Source: Bog-473 sp963725895
Lineage (GTDB): Bacteria; Actinomycetota; Acidimicrobiia; Acidimicrobiales; RAAP-2
Direction of reading: 5' to 3'
Length of the DNA: 64,000 bases
Assembly (NCBI GenBank): GCA_963725895.1
Contig: CAVSAJ010000003.1
Span: 1,302,001-1,366,000 of the forward strand
Below are positions 34,323 through 44,838 of the stretch, one piece after another. Under the pieces are notes generated by a model. It saw only the letters and a program-made list of their open reading frames with translations, was not told the origin of the DNA and searched no databases. Every line of letters starts with the position of its first letter. The stretch's first letter is position 1. The position numbers and the translations under genes are program-made.

Positions 34323-34745
34323 ATGGGTGAGAGGACGTTGACCTTCGAGGAGGTGAAGGTCGGGGACGAGGGGCCTGTGATGTCACACACGCTGACCCGG
34401 ACTGACCTGGTCCGCTATGCGGGCGCGTCGGGCGACTTCAACCCCATGCACCATGACGAGGTGCTGGCACAGGCCTCGGGCCAGCCCAGCGTGTTCGGTC
34501 ACGGCATGTTCTCCATGGGCCTCTTGGGCTCTGCAATCACTGACTTCGTCGGCGTCGGGAACCTGCAGCGCTACCAAGTCCGCTTTGCCCGCCAGACGTG
34601 GCCAGGCGAGGTCCTCTCCACCAAGGTCGTGGTCACGGGCAAGCGAGAGGAAGGCGGGCAGAAGCTTGTCGACTTGGCGGTGACTCTGTCCAACGGTGAG
34701 GGTGAAGACAAGGTGGTGGGGGAGGCAACCGCCGTTCTAGCCTGA
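34323..34745 (+). CDS. MaoC-like dehydratase, HadB-type catalytic subunit
   Basis: The 140-residue hot-dog protein has the hydratase-2 motif YAGASGDFNPMHHDE with the catalytic Asp and His, and VFGHGMFSMGLLG after it. That matches HadB, the catalytic partner of HadA. An AGGAGG stands about eight bases before the ATG at 34323; an ATG at 34284 is less likely. It closes a three-gene set. The gap after it holds two copies of a 30-base hairpin unit. Confidence 0.88.
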   Translation: MGERTLTFEEVKVGDEGPVMSHTLTRTDLVRYAGASGDFNPMHHDEVLAQASGQPSVFGHGMFSMGLLGSAITDFVGVGNLQRYQVRFARQTWPGEVLSTKVVVTGKREEGGQKLVDLAVTLSNGEGEDKVVGEATAVLA

Positions 34746-34818
34746 CCATTGGACGGTGACTCGCCTGAGGACGCCATTGGGGAGCGAACGGGGAGATGGT
34801 TCTTCGCCTGTATTACAG

Positions 34819-34898
34819 CCTTCGTTAATTGGGGTCGGTTTACGAAGGATATCGTTCGACGGCTATACCCTTCGTTAATTGGGCGGAGTTTCGGAAGG
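34819..34898. repeat. two 30-base hairpin units, 50 bases apart
   Basis: The units at 34819-34848 and 34869-34898 share CCTTCGTTAATTGGG and end in (C)GAAGG or GGAAGG followed by ATAY. Each can fold on itself, CCTTCGT with ACGAAGG in the first and CCTTC with GAAGG in the second. Both lie between two converging genes, after the HadB-like stop and before the P450 stop. They could be terminators in both directions or copies of a small repeat family. Confidence 0.5.
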
Positions 34899-34961
34899 AT
34901 ACGTATATACAGACGATCGCGACCGTCCCCGGGATCCCGGAAGGTCCTCCCGACCGGTCGG

Positions 34962-36188
34962 CTACGACGCTGTCCCGGTCCCGAAGCGCAGGGGCAGCCG
35001 CGCCGGTCCCCAGATTCCGAAGGTCGACGGCTTCCACTCGATCTCGCCCGCTCGTTGCAGACCAGGCATCTGCAGAGCCAGGAGCGGGAGGGCTTCTTGG
35101 AGCTCGGCTCGTGCGAGCGCAGCACCCATGCAGAAGTGGATGCCCGCCCCAAAGGTCATCTGCGCGGCCGCCCGTTCTCGAGTGATGTCGAAGACGTCGG
35201 GATCCTCGAATGCGTCAGGATCCCGGTTCGCACCTGCGAGAGAGGTCGCGACAAGCGTCCCCTGCGGGAACAGGACGTCCCGGTAGACGATGTCCTCGGA
35301 GGCGAATCTCGCCGTGCCACGTACGGCGCCGAGATAGCGCATGGATTCCTCGACGGCGCGCCCAGCTAGTTCCGGTCGCTCCGCCAGCAGGGCCCACTGA
35401 TCCGGATGCTCGGTGAACAGGGCCACCGAGCAGGCGAGCTGGTTGCGTGTGGTGTCGGTGCCCGCCATCAGCACGGCCTGCGCCAGCATGGCCATCTCGT
35501 CGGTCGAAAGCCGATCGCCCTCTTCCTCGATCGCGATGAGGTCGCTCAGGAGGTCGTCGCGGGGATCAGCCCGGCGCTGGGCGATCATGTCGCTCACGTA
35601 CTCCGTCAGCTCCTCACCCGCCTTCGCGATGAGGGGGAGATCCTCGGCCAAATTGTTGTTGAAGATGCGGAAGATGTCGGTCGCCCAGCCCGAGAACAGC
35701 TTCCAGTCCTCGGGCGGCGCACCAAGGAGCTCGCAGATGATTGGAATGGGGTAGGGCTCGCACACATCGGCCACCAGCTCGCATTCGCCGCGAGCGGCCA
35801 CGGCGTCGACGAGGCCCCCCACCACCGCCCGCATGGTGGGCCGCAGCCGGTTTGCCGAGGCAGGGGTGAAGGCCGGCGCGACGAGCCGGCGCAGCCGTGC
35901 GTGTCCTTCGCCCTCCATGGTGAGGATGGACTCTCCACGCGGGCCCCGGTAATCGGTGCCTTGGAGCTCTGGCGACCGCTCGATGATCGAAAGCGCCGAA
36001 TGGAAGCGCTGGTCACGCAAGATCGCCGTGACGTCCTGCAATCGGGTCACCGAGTAGCCGAGGTCCGTGCGAGCCAACCAATGCTGCGATCTCGCCTCGG
36101 CGATGGCATCGACGGCCTCTCGGCGCTCGAGCCCGATGGTGTCGAGGTAGGGGAGATCAAGTGTGCTGACCAGCTGCGGCGTCGGCAT
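34962..36188 (-). CDS. cytochrome P450
   Basis: The 408-residue protein is a soluble bacterial P450. The oxygen-binding I-helix AGTDTT is at 242-247, the ExxR pair at Glu281 and Arg284, and the heme loop FGAGIHFCMG has its Cys at 353. Length and start (ATG 36188) match the family. It follows an SDR gene by 17 bases on the same strand, so hydroxylation and oxidation of one substrate is a fair guess. The substrate is unknown. Confidence 0.95.
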   Translation of the reverse strand: MPTPQLVSTLDLPYLDTIGLERREAVDAIAEARSQHWLARTDLGYSVTRLQDVTAILRDQRFHSALSIIERSPELQGTDYRGPRGESILTMEGEGHARLRRLVAPAFTPASANRLRPTMRAVVGGLVDAVAARGECELVADVCEPYPIPIICELLGAPPEDWKLFSGWATDIFRIFNNNLAEDLPLIAKAGEELTEYVSDMIAQRRADPRDDLLSDLIAIEEEGDRLSTDEMAMLAQAVLMAGTDTTRNQLACSVALFTEHPDQWALLAERPELAGRAVEESMRYLGAVRGTARFASEDIVYRDVLFPQGTLVATSLAGANRDPDAFEDPDVFDITRERAAAQMTFGAGIHFCMGAALARAELQEALPLLALQMPGLQRAGEIEWKPSTFGIWGPARLPLRFGTGTAS

Positions 36189-36205
36189 CGCGACGGCGAC
36201 CCCCG

Positions 36206-37033
36206 CTAGGACCTTGGGTCGTCTTGCAACGACGGATGGCGCTGAGCCATCAGGGGAAGGAGGAAGGACTTTGGGGCGAGATGCGCCAACGCGGCAGCGG
36301 TCCGATTGACCGTGCCCGGGATCACCACCGCACGACCGGCGGCGAGGCCATCGATCGCAGCCTTGGCCACGTCGGCGGCTGGGACCCACATGATTTTGGG
36401 CAGCGTCTCGCTCGCTTCCTCGTCCGTCATGCCGGCGGCCTCGGCGAATCCGGTTTCGACGGGCCCCGGACACAGCGTGGTGACCGTCACGCCCTTGCCG
36501 CGCAGCTCCGCGCCAAGGGCGCGGCTGTAGGACAGGACGAAGGCCTTCGACGCGCCGTAGCTCGCCTGACCGGGCAGCGGCTGAAACGCTGCCGTCGATG
36601 CCGTGTTCAAGACCGCGCCCCGACGCCGGGTGACCATGCCCGGGACGAACAGCGTGCACAGATCGACCACCGCCTCGACGTTGGTCCGAACCAAGGCGGT
36701 CTCTGCCCGATGGTCGGCGCGAGAGACCGGGCCCATGGTCGTAAAGCCAGCGTTGTTGACCAGGATGTCAGCCGTGAGGCCGCGATGGTCCAGCGCATTG
36801 GGAAGCTCGGCGCGAGAGCCGGCGTCGGCTAGGTCTGCCGCGATCACCTCGGTTCGCACCGCGTGCGCCTGCGCGATCTCGTCCGCCAGCGCCTTGAGCC
36901 GGTCCTCCCGGCGTGCCACGAGGGTCACGCCATGGCCACGCCGCGCGAGCTCGCGTGCGAGGTCCGCGCCGATGCCCGACGAAGCACCGGTGACCAGAGC
37001 GGTCGTGTTCTCCTTGGGGGTGGGTAATGCCAT
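36206..37033 (-). CDS. short-chain dehydrogenase/reductase
   Basis: The 275-residue protein has TALVTGASSGIGADLARELARRGHGVTLVARREDRL (cofactor site), LVNNAGFTTMGP, and the catalytic Ser and YGASKAF (YxxxK). The ATG at 37033 (MALPTPKENTTALV) is preferred over the one at 37060 on family length. The enzyme oxidises or reduces an alcohol/ketone with NAD(P). It is upstream of and co-directional with the P450. Confidence 0.92.
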   Translation of the reverse strand: MALPTPKENTTALVTGASSGIGADLARELARRGHGVTLVARREDRLKALADEIAQAHAVRTEVIAADLADAGSRAELPNALDHRGLTADILVNNAGFTTMGPVSRADHRAETALVRTNVEAVVDLCTLFVPGMVTRRRGAVLNTASTAAFQPLPGQASYGASKAFVLSYSRALGAELRGKGVTVTTLCPGPVETGFAEAAGMTDEEASETLPKIMWVPAADVAKAAIDGLAAGRAVVIPGTVNRTAAALAHLAPKSFLLPLMAQRHPSLQDDPRS

Positions 37034-37555
37034 GAGCCCAGAGCGTAGGGGACCCCGCACGGTGGCGGGGGTGCCCCGGGCAGAAGGCGGATGACGAGAA
37101 CATGAAGTTCGCGTGACGTGGCGCGGCGTTACCAGGGTCTTCGCAAAGAACCAGTTCGCGTGGGGTTCACATGGTCATGGCCGAGGCAGATACTTGTGCT
37201 CAGCGAGCGGCAACTGGAGCACCCGCCGTTGCCACGAGTGAAAGGAGCTGCCGATGTCATCGACACGCTCGACCGAGGAGGCCGATCCGCCGGGTTGAAC
37301 GCGCGTCATCGGAGCCCGCTTCGGTGACGCTCAGGACGGCAGTCCGCTGGTGAGAAGCCCGGCGTACGAATCGAGGCCGTGCTCGCGCCGGTGCGTGTGC
37401 CGGCCGGCCGACAAGGCGGCCCCCGCACCTACTGCGCCGTAGGCTGGAGCCAGACCGGCTGCCCACATACACAACAAAATCACTACGCGAGTAAAGGACC
37501 GGTCGTCGAGGCCGGTCCTTCTCGCGTCTTGAGCCGGGTCATGCCATCGTGGTGC
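37034..37555. other. intergenic region with a hairpin and a tiny ORF
   Basis: No convincing gene of normal size is seen in 522 bases. An AAAGGAG ribosome site precedes an ATG at 37255 that opens only 14 codons (ending ADPPG and TGA). A strong hairpin, AAGGACCGG (37494-37502) with CCGGTCCTT (37512-37520), lies 36 bases before the Lon-N gene. The hairpin could end a short upstream transcript or act as a leader element. Confidence 0.4.
37494..37520 (+). terminator. 9-bp hairpin before the Lon-N gene
   Basis: AAGGACCGG pairs perfectly with CCGGTCCTT across a nine-base loop. A CTCGCGTCTT tail follows. The A-rich 5' side and pairing T's resemble an intrinsic terminator on the plus strand. Confidence 0.5.
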
Positions 37556-38221
37556 ATGACCGGGGTGCGCCTTCCCATGTTCCCGCTCTCGACGGTGCTC
37601 TTCCCCGGGGCGTCCATGCCGCTCCACGTCTTCGAGCCGAGGTACCGCGCCCTGATGCGGGATTGCATGGACGGCGACCGACGGTTTGGTGTCATCCTCA
37701 TCGAGCGGGGTTCGGAGGTCGGCGGCGGGGATGTCCGGGCCGGACTCGGGACCCGCGGGTTGATCACCAAGGCGGTGGAGCTGCCGGACGGACGCTGGCT
37801 CCTCCAGGTCGTCGGGGAGTCGGTCGTCGCAGTGGAGGAGTGGTTGCCTGACGACCCGTACCCGGCCGCGCTGGTATGCGAGCATCGGCCCGAGAGCGAC
37901 GACACGCTCTCGCCGCACCCCTCTGCTGCCGGCCAGGACGATGCCGCCACCCTCCTCGATGCGGCGACCCAGCGGGTGCGCCGTGCGAGGGCGCTGCTTG
38001 CCGAGAATGGAGGGGCCCCGCCTCTGCCGCCCGGCGCCGCACTCGACGGTGACGGCGACCGCGAGGCAGCCTCGTGGGAGCTCTGTGCCGTGGCCCCGGT
38101 GAGCGCGTACGACGCACAGCGGCTCTTGGCGGCAGCCGGCGTCGCGGCACGAGCGCGGCTGCTCGTGGAACTCATGGACGACCTCGAGCTCGATCTGCAC
38201 CGTATGCTCACCGCGGAGTAA
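37556..38221 (+). CDS. LON substrate-binding (LonN) domain protein
   Basis: The 221-residue protein is a free-standing Lon N-terminal domain. It begins RLPMFPLSTVLFPGASMPLHVFEPRYRALMRDCMDGDRRFGVILIERG and has the GTRGLITKAVELPDGRWLLQVVGESVV beta part, then a helical end. The ATPase and protease parts of Lon are absent, as in many actinobacterial proteins of unknown role. The ATG at 37556 is used because conserved wording starts directly after it. Confidence 0.88.
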   Translation: MTGVRLPMFPLSTVLFPGASMPLHVFEPRYRALMRDCMDGDRRFGVILIERGSEVGGGDVRAGLGTRGLITKAVELPDGRWLLQVVGESVVAVEEWLPDDPYPAALVCEHRPESDDTLSPHPSAAGQDDAATLLDAATQRVRRARALLAENGGAPPLPPGAALDGDGDREAASWELCAVAPVSAYDAQRLLAAAGVAARARLLVELMDDLELDLHRMLTAE

Positions 38222-38231
38222 CCCGGGTCCC

Positions 38232-38805
<574 letters not shown>

Positions 38806-38813
<8 letters not shown>

Positions 38814-40446
38814 CGCGCCGGCCGACGCCAACCGGCGCCGCAACATCCTGTTCGTCACGACCGATCAGCAACGCTACGACAGCCTCGGTTGCAACGGTGG
38901 CACGGTCGCCCGCACGCCCGTTGTGGACCGCCTCGCTGCCGAGGGCGTCAACTACCGGCGCGCCTACAACCAGAACACCGTGTGCATGCCGGCGCGCTCG
39001 ACCATGCTGACGGGTCAGTACGTGCGCACGCACGGCGTCGTCGCCAACGGCATCCCGCTCCCCGTGGACGCGCCGTCGGTCGCCCAGTACCTGCACGACG
39101 CGGCCGGCTACCGCACCGCGCTGTTGGGCAAGGCGCACTTCGAGCCCGGTTTCGACCCGCAGAACCAGTTCGAGGAGAACGCGCGCGTGGCGCGAGGCGA
39201 CACCGGGCCGTGGCGGGGCTTCGAGCGCTCGCAGCAGGCCATGCACGCGGCCGCCTGGGGTGACCATCCGATCGCGCACTACGGGCGCTGGCTCAAGGAG
39301 CACCACCCCGAGCACCTGCACAGCTTCGCCGGCCTGCTTCAGGCCGAGCCCGGCGGGGACACGCGTGCACCCGAGACCAAGAACAATCCCATCCCACGCG
39401 CCTGGTACCACACCGACTGGGTCGCCGATCTCACAGTTGACTGGCTTCAGTCGCTCGGCGCAGACGAACGGTGGTTCTGCTGGATGTCCTTTCCGGACCC
39501 CCACCACCCATGGGATCCGCCAGCCTCGGAGTTGTACCGCGTGCCCTGGCAGGAGCTCGATCTGCCGCCGGGTCATCCAGGATCCGACGATGCCATCCGC
39601 GCCGTGCTGGAACGCAAGCCCGCCCATTGGCTGGCCTTTTGGGACGGCCGCTTCCCCAACATGGAGGGCGGCCCGGCGACCTTCGTGCCGTCCCGGCTCA
39701 CCCACGACCAGATACGCGAGATCAACGCCAAGGTCCACGTCATGAACGAGCTCGTCGACGATGCCTGCGACCGCGTCCTACAGACAGTGGCGCAACGTGG
39801 CTGGCTCGATGACACCGACGTGATCTTCACGACGGACCACGGCGAGTTGCAGGGCGACTTCGGACTCCTCTACAAGGGTCCGTTCCACACCGACGCGTTG
39901 ATGCGGCTGCCCCTTGTATGGCGGCGGGCCCCTTCGGCCGGCGTCGAACCGGCGGCCGTGACCGATCCGGTCGGTCAGGTCGACTTGGCCCCGACGTTCT
40001 GCGCCATCGCCGGCGTCGAGCCTGCGCCATGGATGCAGGGCAGCGTCCTGCCGGTCGCCGACGGCGAGCCAGGGCGTGAGCGGGCACTGTGCGAGTGGGA
40101 CAGCCAGTTCCCGGGGTACGGCATGCATCTGCGATCGGTGTACCGCGACGGCTGGTTGTGCACCGTTTACGAACCCTCCACGGCGGGCCAGCCAAACGGT
40201 CTCGAGGAAGTGTGGGGCGAGGCCGTCCTCCAACCCTGCCCCGTGGTGTACGAACAGGCGAGCACCGGCCCCGGGGGCGTGGGCATCGCCACGGGGGAGC
40301 TGTACAACGTCGACGAGGATCCGTACCAGTTCGAGAACCGCTGGGACGACCCGGAGCGCCGCGCGCTGCGCGACGACCTGGTGGCTGACCTCTACGCCAG
40401 CCTGCCCGCCGAAGAGCGCCACCTGAAGGTGATGGCGCCAGCCTGA
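38806..40446 (+). CDS. sulfatase (Cys-type, alkaline-phosphatase superfamily)
   Basis: The 546-residue protein has the sulfatase signature CMPARSTMLTG with Cys60 as the residue converted to formylglycine. NILFVTTDQQRYDSLGCNG with the metal-binding Asp pair comes before it, and FTTDHGELQGDFGLLYKG with a further Asp-His comes later. Enzymes of this type hydrolyse sulfate or phosphonate monoesters. No signal peptide is visible, so a cytoplasmic site is likely. No formylglycine-generating enzyme is seen nearby. Confidence 0.93.
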
Positions 40447-40474
40447 CGCCCCACGCCGCGACGTCGACGCCCAG

Positions 40475-41374
40475 TCAGTCGAGCCCGGGCAGCACTGCGT
40501 CGAGGAAGCGCTGAGGCGCCTCGACCATGGGGTAGTGGCCCACCCGGTTGAGGCGCTCGACGGTCGCATCGGGTCGCGCGGCCACCAGTGTCTCGACCAT
40601 GGAGGGGACGGCCACCGGGTCGTCTAGTCCCCAGACGACATGGAGCGGCGCGGGGTCGGATTCGATGGCACCGGTGAAGCGCCGCTCGTTGGCCCGTCGC
40701 TCCTCGATGTAGCGGATCAGCCGCGGCAACATGCGATGGCCATCGTCGTGCACGACCTGTGCGGCTGCGGCCGGGAGCGGATCCTCGGGCCAGCCTTCGG
40801 GAACGAGCGGCGTGTCGGAGCTGAAGGTGTCGCGCAGGCTCTGGGTGATGGACGCGGCGTCGATAGGGACGCCGTCGGGCAGCCGCTCGTCGGGCAGGCT
40901 CAAGAGCAGCTGCTGGCCGTTGGTCAGATGGGCCTGCTCGATGTAGATGCTGCCGTTCGTGACCACTCGACGTGTCACTTCCACTGGCCAGGCGCCCTCG
41001 GCGCGACGGGCCAACAGCTCGCCACCGACCGTGTCGCCCATGTCGTGGGAGAGCAGCGCCAAGCGGTCGATGCCCAGTCCCGCCACGAAGGCCGTCGCGA
41101 TGTCTGCCTGCAGCGCCATGGTGTAGGAGCGGTCAGGCTTGGCCGAGAGTCCGTAGCCGAGCATGTCGAGAAGGAGCACGCGCCGCCCCGCCCGCAGACC
41201 GTCGAGCACGGCCGCGAAGTCGAACGACGAGGTGGGGAAGCCGTGCAACACCAGGAGCGGCGGGTGAAGCTCGGGCCCGATGGCGGGAGCGTCCACGGTG
41301 AAGATGCGTCGCCCCGCACAGCTCGCGGCGTCTGCGCCGAGTGCCTCCCAGCCGGCGGTCGTCGCGATCGTCAC
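40475..41374 (-). CDS. alpha/beta hydrolase with Asp nucleophile (dehalogenase-like)
   Basis: The 299-residue protein has LLVLHGFPTSSFDF (oxyanion segment) and LLLDMLGYGLSAKP. The nucleophile elbow is LLSHDMGDTV, where Asp replaces Ser, as in haloalkane dehalogenases, epoxide hydrolases and MEST-like proteins. A late NRVGHYPMVEAP provides the His. Its GTG overlaps the stop of the F420-type oxidoreductase gene (41371-41374), so they form an operon. Confidence 0.85.
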   Translation of the reverse strand: MTIATTAGWEALGADAASCAGRRIFTVDAPAIGPELHPPLLVLHGFPTSSFDFAAVLDGLRAGRRVLLLDMLGYGLSAKPDRSYTMALQADIATAFVAGLGIDRLALLSHDMGDTVGGELLARRAEGAWPVEVTRRVVTNGSIYIEQAHLTNGQQLLLSLPDERLPDGVPIDAASITQSLRDTFSSDTPLVPEGWPEDPLPAAAAQVVHDDGHRMLPRLIRYIEERRANERRFTGAIESDPAPLHVVWGLDDPVAVPSMVETLVAARPDATVERLNRVGHYPMVEAPQRFLDAVLPGLD

Positions 41375-42319
41375 GTGCCCGCCAGCTTGCTCACGACGGG
41401 GGCGAGTGTCTCCCATGCGTCGGACTCGATCGACCAGTAGGAGATCCCGTACTCGGCCCTTCGCCATTCGAGCTCCTCGGCCATCTCGTCGAGCGTGCCG
41501 ATGAGCGCGAGCGGCACGTGCAGCGCGTCCGCAGGGTCGATCCCGAAGGCGGGGGCCATCTGCGTGGCGAGCCCCTTGGCGTCGTCGGTGACCATCACGA
41601 AGCCGATGAGCGAATTCAGCTCGAGGTCGTCGAAGCGGGCGCCGGCGGCCTCCTTGACCCAGCGGATCTTCGTGCGGGTCCGCTCGGGTGTTGCGTCCAT
41701 GGCGGTCTCGGCCCCGCCGGTGCCCTCGCGCAGGTTCACGTTGATGCTGACGATGTCGGCGTGCTGCGCCGCGAAGGACAGCACGCGCTTGCCCGCCGCC
41801 GCCGATGATCAGCGGCGGACCCGGCCGTTGCACGGGTCGTGGCGTCAGCGTGTGGGCGATGACTTCGTAATGCTCGCCATGGAAGCTGAAGGGCCCGTTC
41901 GTGCGCAGCAGACCCTGCACGAGCATGACGGCCTCTTCGAAGCGGGACACTCGCACCGCCGGGTGGTCGTAGGGAATGCCCGACTCGTCGTAGTCCGAGC
42001 GCATCCAGCCGGCCCCGAGACTGAGCTCGAAGCGTCCATCGCTCAGCAGGTCGAGTGTCGCCGCTTCCTTGGCGAGCACGAAAGGATGGCGGTAGTCGTT
42101 GCACAGGACGAGCGCACCCATGCGGAGCGTCGTCGTGGCACTGGCGACGGCGGCGAGGGCGGGCACGGGGGCCAACTGCTCGCCGAAGTGGTCGGGCATG
42201 AGCAGCGCGCTGTAGCCGAGGTCCTCCGCCTTGCGGGCTTGATCGGCCCACGAGCGTGCCGATGACTCGGGTGCCTTGCTGAGCTGCGCGGCGAAACGGA
42301 ACGTGCGGTCGTGTGCCAT
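41371..42319 (-). CDS. LLM-class F420-dependent oxidoreductase, frameshifted
   Basis: The N-terminal half (TFRFAAQLSKAPESSARSWADQARKAEDLGYSALLMPDHFG, later FELSLGAGWMRSDYDESGIPYD and LIIGGGG) is a typical F420-dependent luciferase-like protein. At about 41792, in a G-rich run, the frame breaks. The other frame continues KRVLSFAAQHADIVSINVNL and ends WSIESDAWETLAPVVSKLAGT. An extra G explains the break. Rejoined, the length is about 315 residues, normal for the family. It is coupled to the hydrolase. Confidence 0.85.
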
Positions 42320-42359
42320 GGCGCCATCGTGCCAGAGAACGGCAGAGTCGGCCTCTCGC

Positions 42360-43727
42360 TCAGCCCGCGAACTTGCCGGTGACGAAGCGCTCGAGGAGGA
42401 AGTAGCCGCAGGGCAAGAACAAGAACAGCAACGCGCGCTCGCGCCACTGGTGCCGCGCCACCCATACGCCCAAGGCGGCGAAGAAGGGGAACAGGACCAG
42501 CACCTCCCTGCTCTCTGAGAGGAGGATCGTCTGGAAGGTGAACGCGCACCAGACCAGTGCCAGGAGCACACCGTAGGAGGGGCGGATGCGCACCCACGCC
42601 ACGACCGCGGCGACGGCGATCAGCACCACCGTCACCAGGTCGAACAGCTCGACGACTGATGCAGTGGATGTGTCGAGCAGGCGCCAGTGCACCAGGTCGG
42701 AGACAGCGTGGCCGATGGAGGTCCACGGCCAGCTCAGGTGCCGGTGCCACTGGGCCTGGGAGCGGATGAACGCAAGCCACTCTCCGAAGTGGACTTTTTG
42801 ATAGGAGATCCACGCAACCAACGCGAGCAGGGTCGGTGCAATCACGGCAGCCAGGCGCGCCGCAGTCACGCGAAGGGGTGAGAGCCATTCGAGGCCTTGG
42901 CCTGTATGCCACGTCGCACGGTCGCGGGGCGCCCACCAGACCTCGAGAGCCAAGGGTACGAGGAGGAGCGCCAGGTAGTACTTGCCCATCGCCGCTGCGG
43001 CGGCGAGCAGTCCTGCCGCGACATAGTGCCCACGCCGAGCCGCCAGGAAGGCGAGTGTCGCCGCCGCCAGGGTCACCGACTCCGGGTAGGTGGCGACGAG
43101 GAAGAAGGCGCTCGGCCAAGCCAGCAACAGCACGCACGCCCCGTCGGCCGCCCGGCGGCCGACCTCCAGATCGACAAGCTTCCAGAGCGCGGCCAACGCG
43201 ACGACCAGACCGAGAGTGCTGACGATCTCGCCACTCGTGACGTATCCGAACCGCAAGACCTCATGAGTGGCCCTGACGAGGAGTGGGTAGAGGGGGCCGA
43301 ACGCATAGAAGGCCCGGTTGCCTGTCTGCACCGCGGCGGCACCGGCGTGACCCGGGTATCCGTGCGCCGCCAACGTCAGGTAGTAGCCGGCGTCCCATTG
43401 AGCCAGGATCTGGGTCAAGAGCCCCGGGTGGCGGGCGACCAGGTGCGGGAACTTGACACCGTCGGCGCTGACGAGAGCGATCCAGGTGACGATGAGGCGA
43501 AACACGACGGTGGAAACGACGGCGATCGTCAGTGGCCGGCGCCAGTCGACCCACAGACGTCGCAGACGCGATGGGCCCGCGTCCTGTTGCGACGCCGCGG
43601 CGAGTTCGTCGAGGTGATGCTGGTACCCGGCCGAGAGCTGAGGATCTTCGCCTGGCCGATCGCGGGCGGCAGCGTCCTCGTCGCTCTGCTCCATGGCGCC
43701 GTCCGCTCCCACGGCCTGCTCAGTCAC
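42360..43727 (-). CDS. PIG-V-like GT-C mannosyltransferase
   Basis: The 455-residue protein has a 70-residue acidic cytoplasmic start and about ten membrane helices. After the first helix the loop QILAQWDAGYYLTLAAHGYPG carries the acidic residue and the WDAGYY wording of PIG-V-like enzymes, which transfer mannose from a polyprenyl carrier. FYAFGPLYPLLVRA also fits. The GTG at 43727 is used. The gene stands downstream of an SDR with unclear relation to it. Confidence 0.75.
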   Translation of the reverse strand: MTEQAVGADGAMEQSDEDAAARDRPGEDPQLSAGYQHHLDELAAASQQDAGPSRLRRLWVDWRRPLTIAVVSTVVFRLIVTWIALVSADGVKFPHLVARHPGLLTQILAQWDAGYYLTLAAHGYPGHAGAAAVQTGNRAFYAFGPLYPLLVRATHEVLRFGYVTSGEIVSTLGLVVALAALWKLVDLEVGRRAADGACVLLLAWPSAFFLVATYPESVTLAAATLAFLAARRGHYVAAGLLAAAAAMGKYYLALLLVPLALEVWWAPRDRATWHTGQGLEWLSPLRVTAARLAAVIAPTLLALVAWISYQKVHFGEWLAFIRSQAQWHRHLSWPWTSIGHAVSDLVHWRLLDTSTASVVELFDLVTVVLIAVAAVVAWVRIRPSYGVLLALVWCAFTFQTILLSESREVLVLFPFFAALGVWVARHQWRERALLFLFLPCGYFLLERFVTGKFAG

Positions 43728-43801
43728 GACTGCGCCACCGTATCGCGGGCGGCCCGTATGACCGGGGGTTCTCGGCGCCCGCGCCGGCGGGTGCCGGCAG
43801 G

Positions 43802-44712
43802 CTAAATGAAGCTGAAGTCGGGCACTGCCTGAGCTGATCCCCTTGAAGAGCTCGCCCTTGCTGGCGACCAGCTCTTCAGGAGTCCAGGCGGCGTCACGCG
43901 TCACATGTCCGACGGCCTTGAACGCGCTCATGGCGTAGATGTCGGCGCCGAAGACCACGAGGATCTGACCGGTGATGTCGGCGGACGCGGGGGCGGCGAG
44001 GAACGCCACGACGTTGGCGATGTTCTTCGGGTCCCACGCGTCGAAGCCATCCTTCGCCTGCATGCCGTCGCCGCCGAAGAGCGTCTCGGTCATGCGCGTG
44101 CGGGCGCGAGGCGCGATGGCGTTGGACGTGACGCCGTAGCGACCGAGCTCGCGGGCTTCGACCCAGGTGAGCGCGGCGATCCCGGCCTTGGCGGCGGCGT
44201 AGTTGGCCTGGCCCGCGTTCCCGAAGAGCCCAGCTTCCGAGGAGGTGTTGATGATGCGCCCGCTGACGTCCTCACCCGCCTTGGAACGGTTGCGCCAGTA
44301 CACGGCGGCGTGGTGGGTGGCGGTGAAGTGCCCTTTGAGGTGCACCCGGATCACGTCGTCCCAGTCCGACTCGTCCATGTTGAACGACATCTTGTCGCGC
44401 AGGATCCCAGCGTTATTGACCAGGATGTCGAGTGAGCCGTAGGTCTCAATCGCCTGGTCGACCACTGCCCTTGCCGCCGGCCCACGAGCTGATGTCGTCA
44501 CCGTTGACCGTGGCCTCGCCACCGTTCTTCTTGATGAGCTCGACCACCTCTTCGGCGGGGTGCACGTCCGCACCGACCTCGCCGTGCAACCCGGCGCCGA
44601 CGTCGTTGACGATGACGCGCGCGCCCTCGCCTGCCAACACGAGCGCCTCTTCGCGCCCGATACCCCGTCCTGCGCCGGTGACCACGGCCACCTTGCCGTC
44701 AAGCAATCCCAT
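43802..44712 (-). CDS. 3-oxoacyl reductase/HSD17B4-type SDR, frameshifted
   Basis: The protein starts MGLLDGKVAVVTGAGRGIGREEALVLAGEGARVIVNDVG, as in peroxisomal-type multifunctional reductases. Near 44480 the frame breaks and resumes VDQAIETYGSLDILVNNAGILRDKMSFNMDESDW. GRIINTSSEAGLFGNAGQANYAAAKAGIAALT follows with the catalytic Ser and Tyr-Lys. A second break near 43828 hides the usual end VPDFSFI and TAG at 43802. Rejoined, it is a normal 300-residue SDR. Two indels in one gene suggest sequence error. Confidence 0.8.
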
Positions 44713-44838
44713 CGTCACGCCTCCCTGTGCCAGTGATTCGCCGCGGCTCCGCGCCGACCCGGTTGTCCCTGAGGAAAGGGTCCTGCGCCGTGCCCGAAGG
44801 CCGCCGCGCGGTGCACGAAGTGTGGCCGATGCTGGTGC

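Noticed and set aside
44720..44838. Possible gene between the SDR and glycerate kinase
   Set aside because: Only short low-content frames are present; nothing supports a gene in this 119-base gap.
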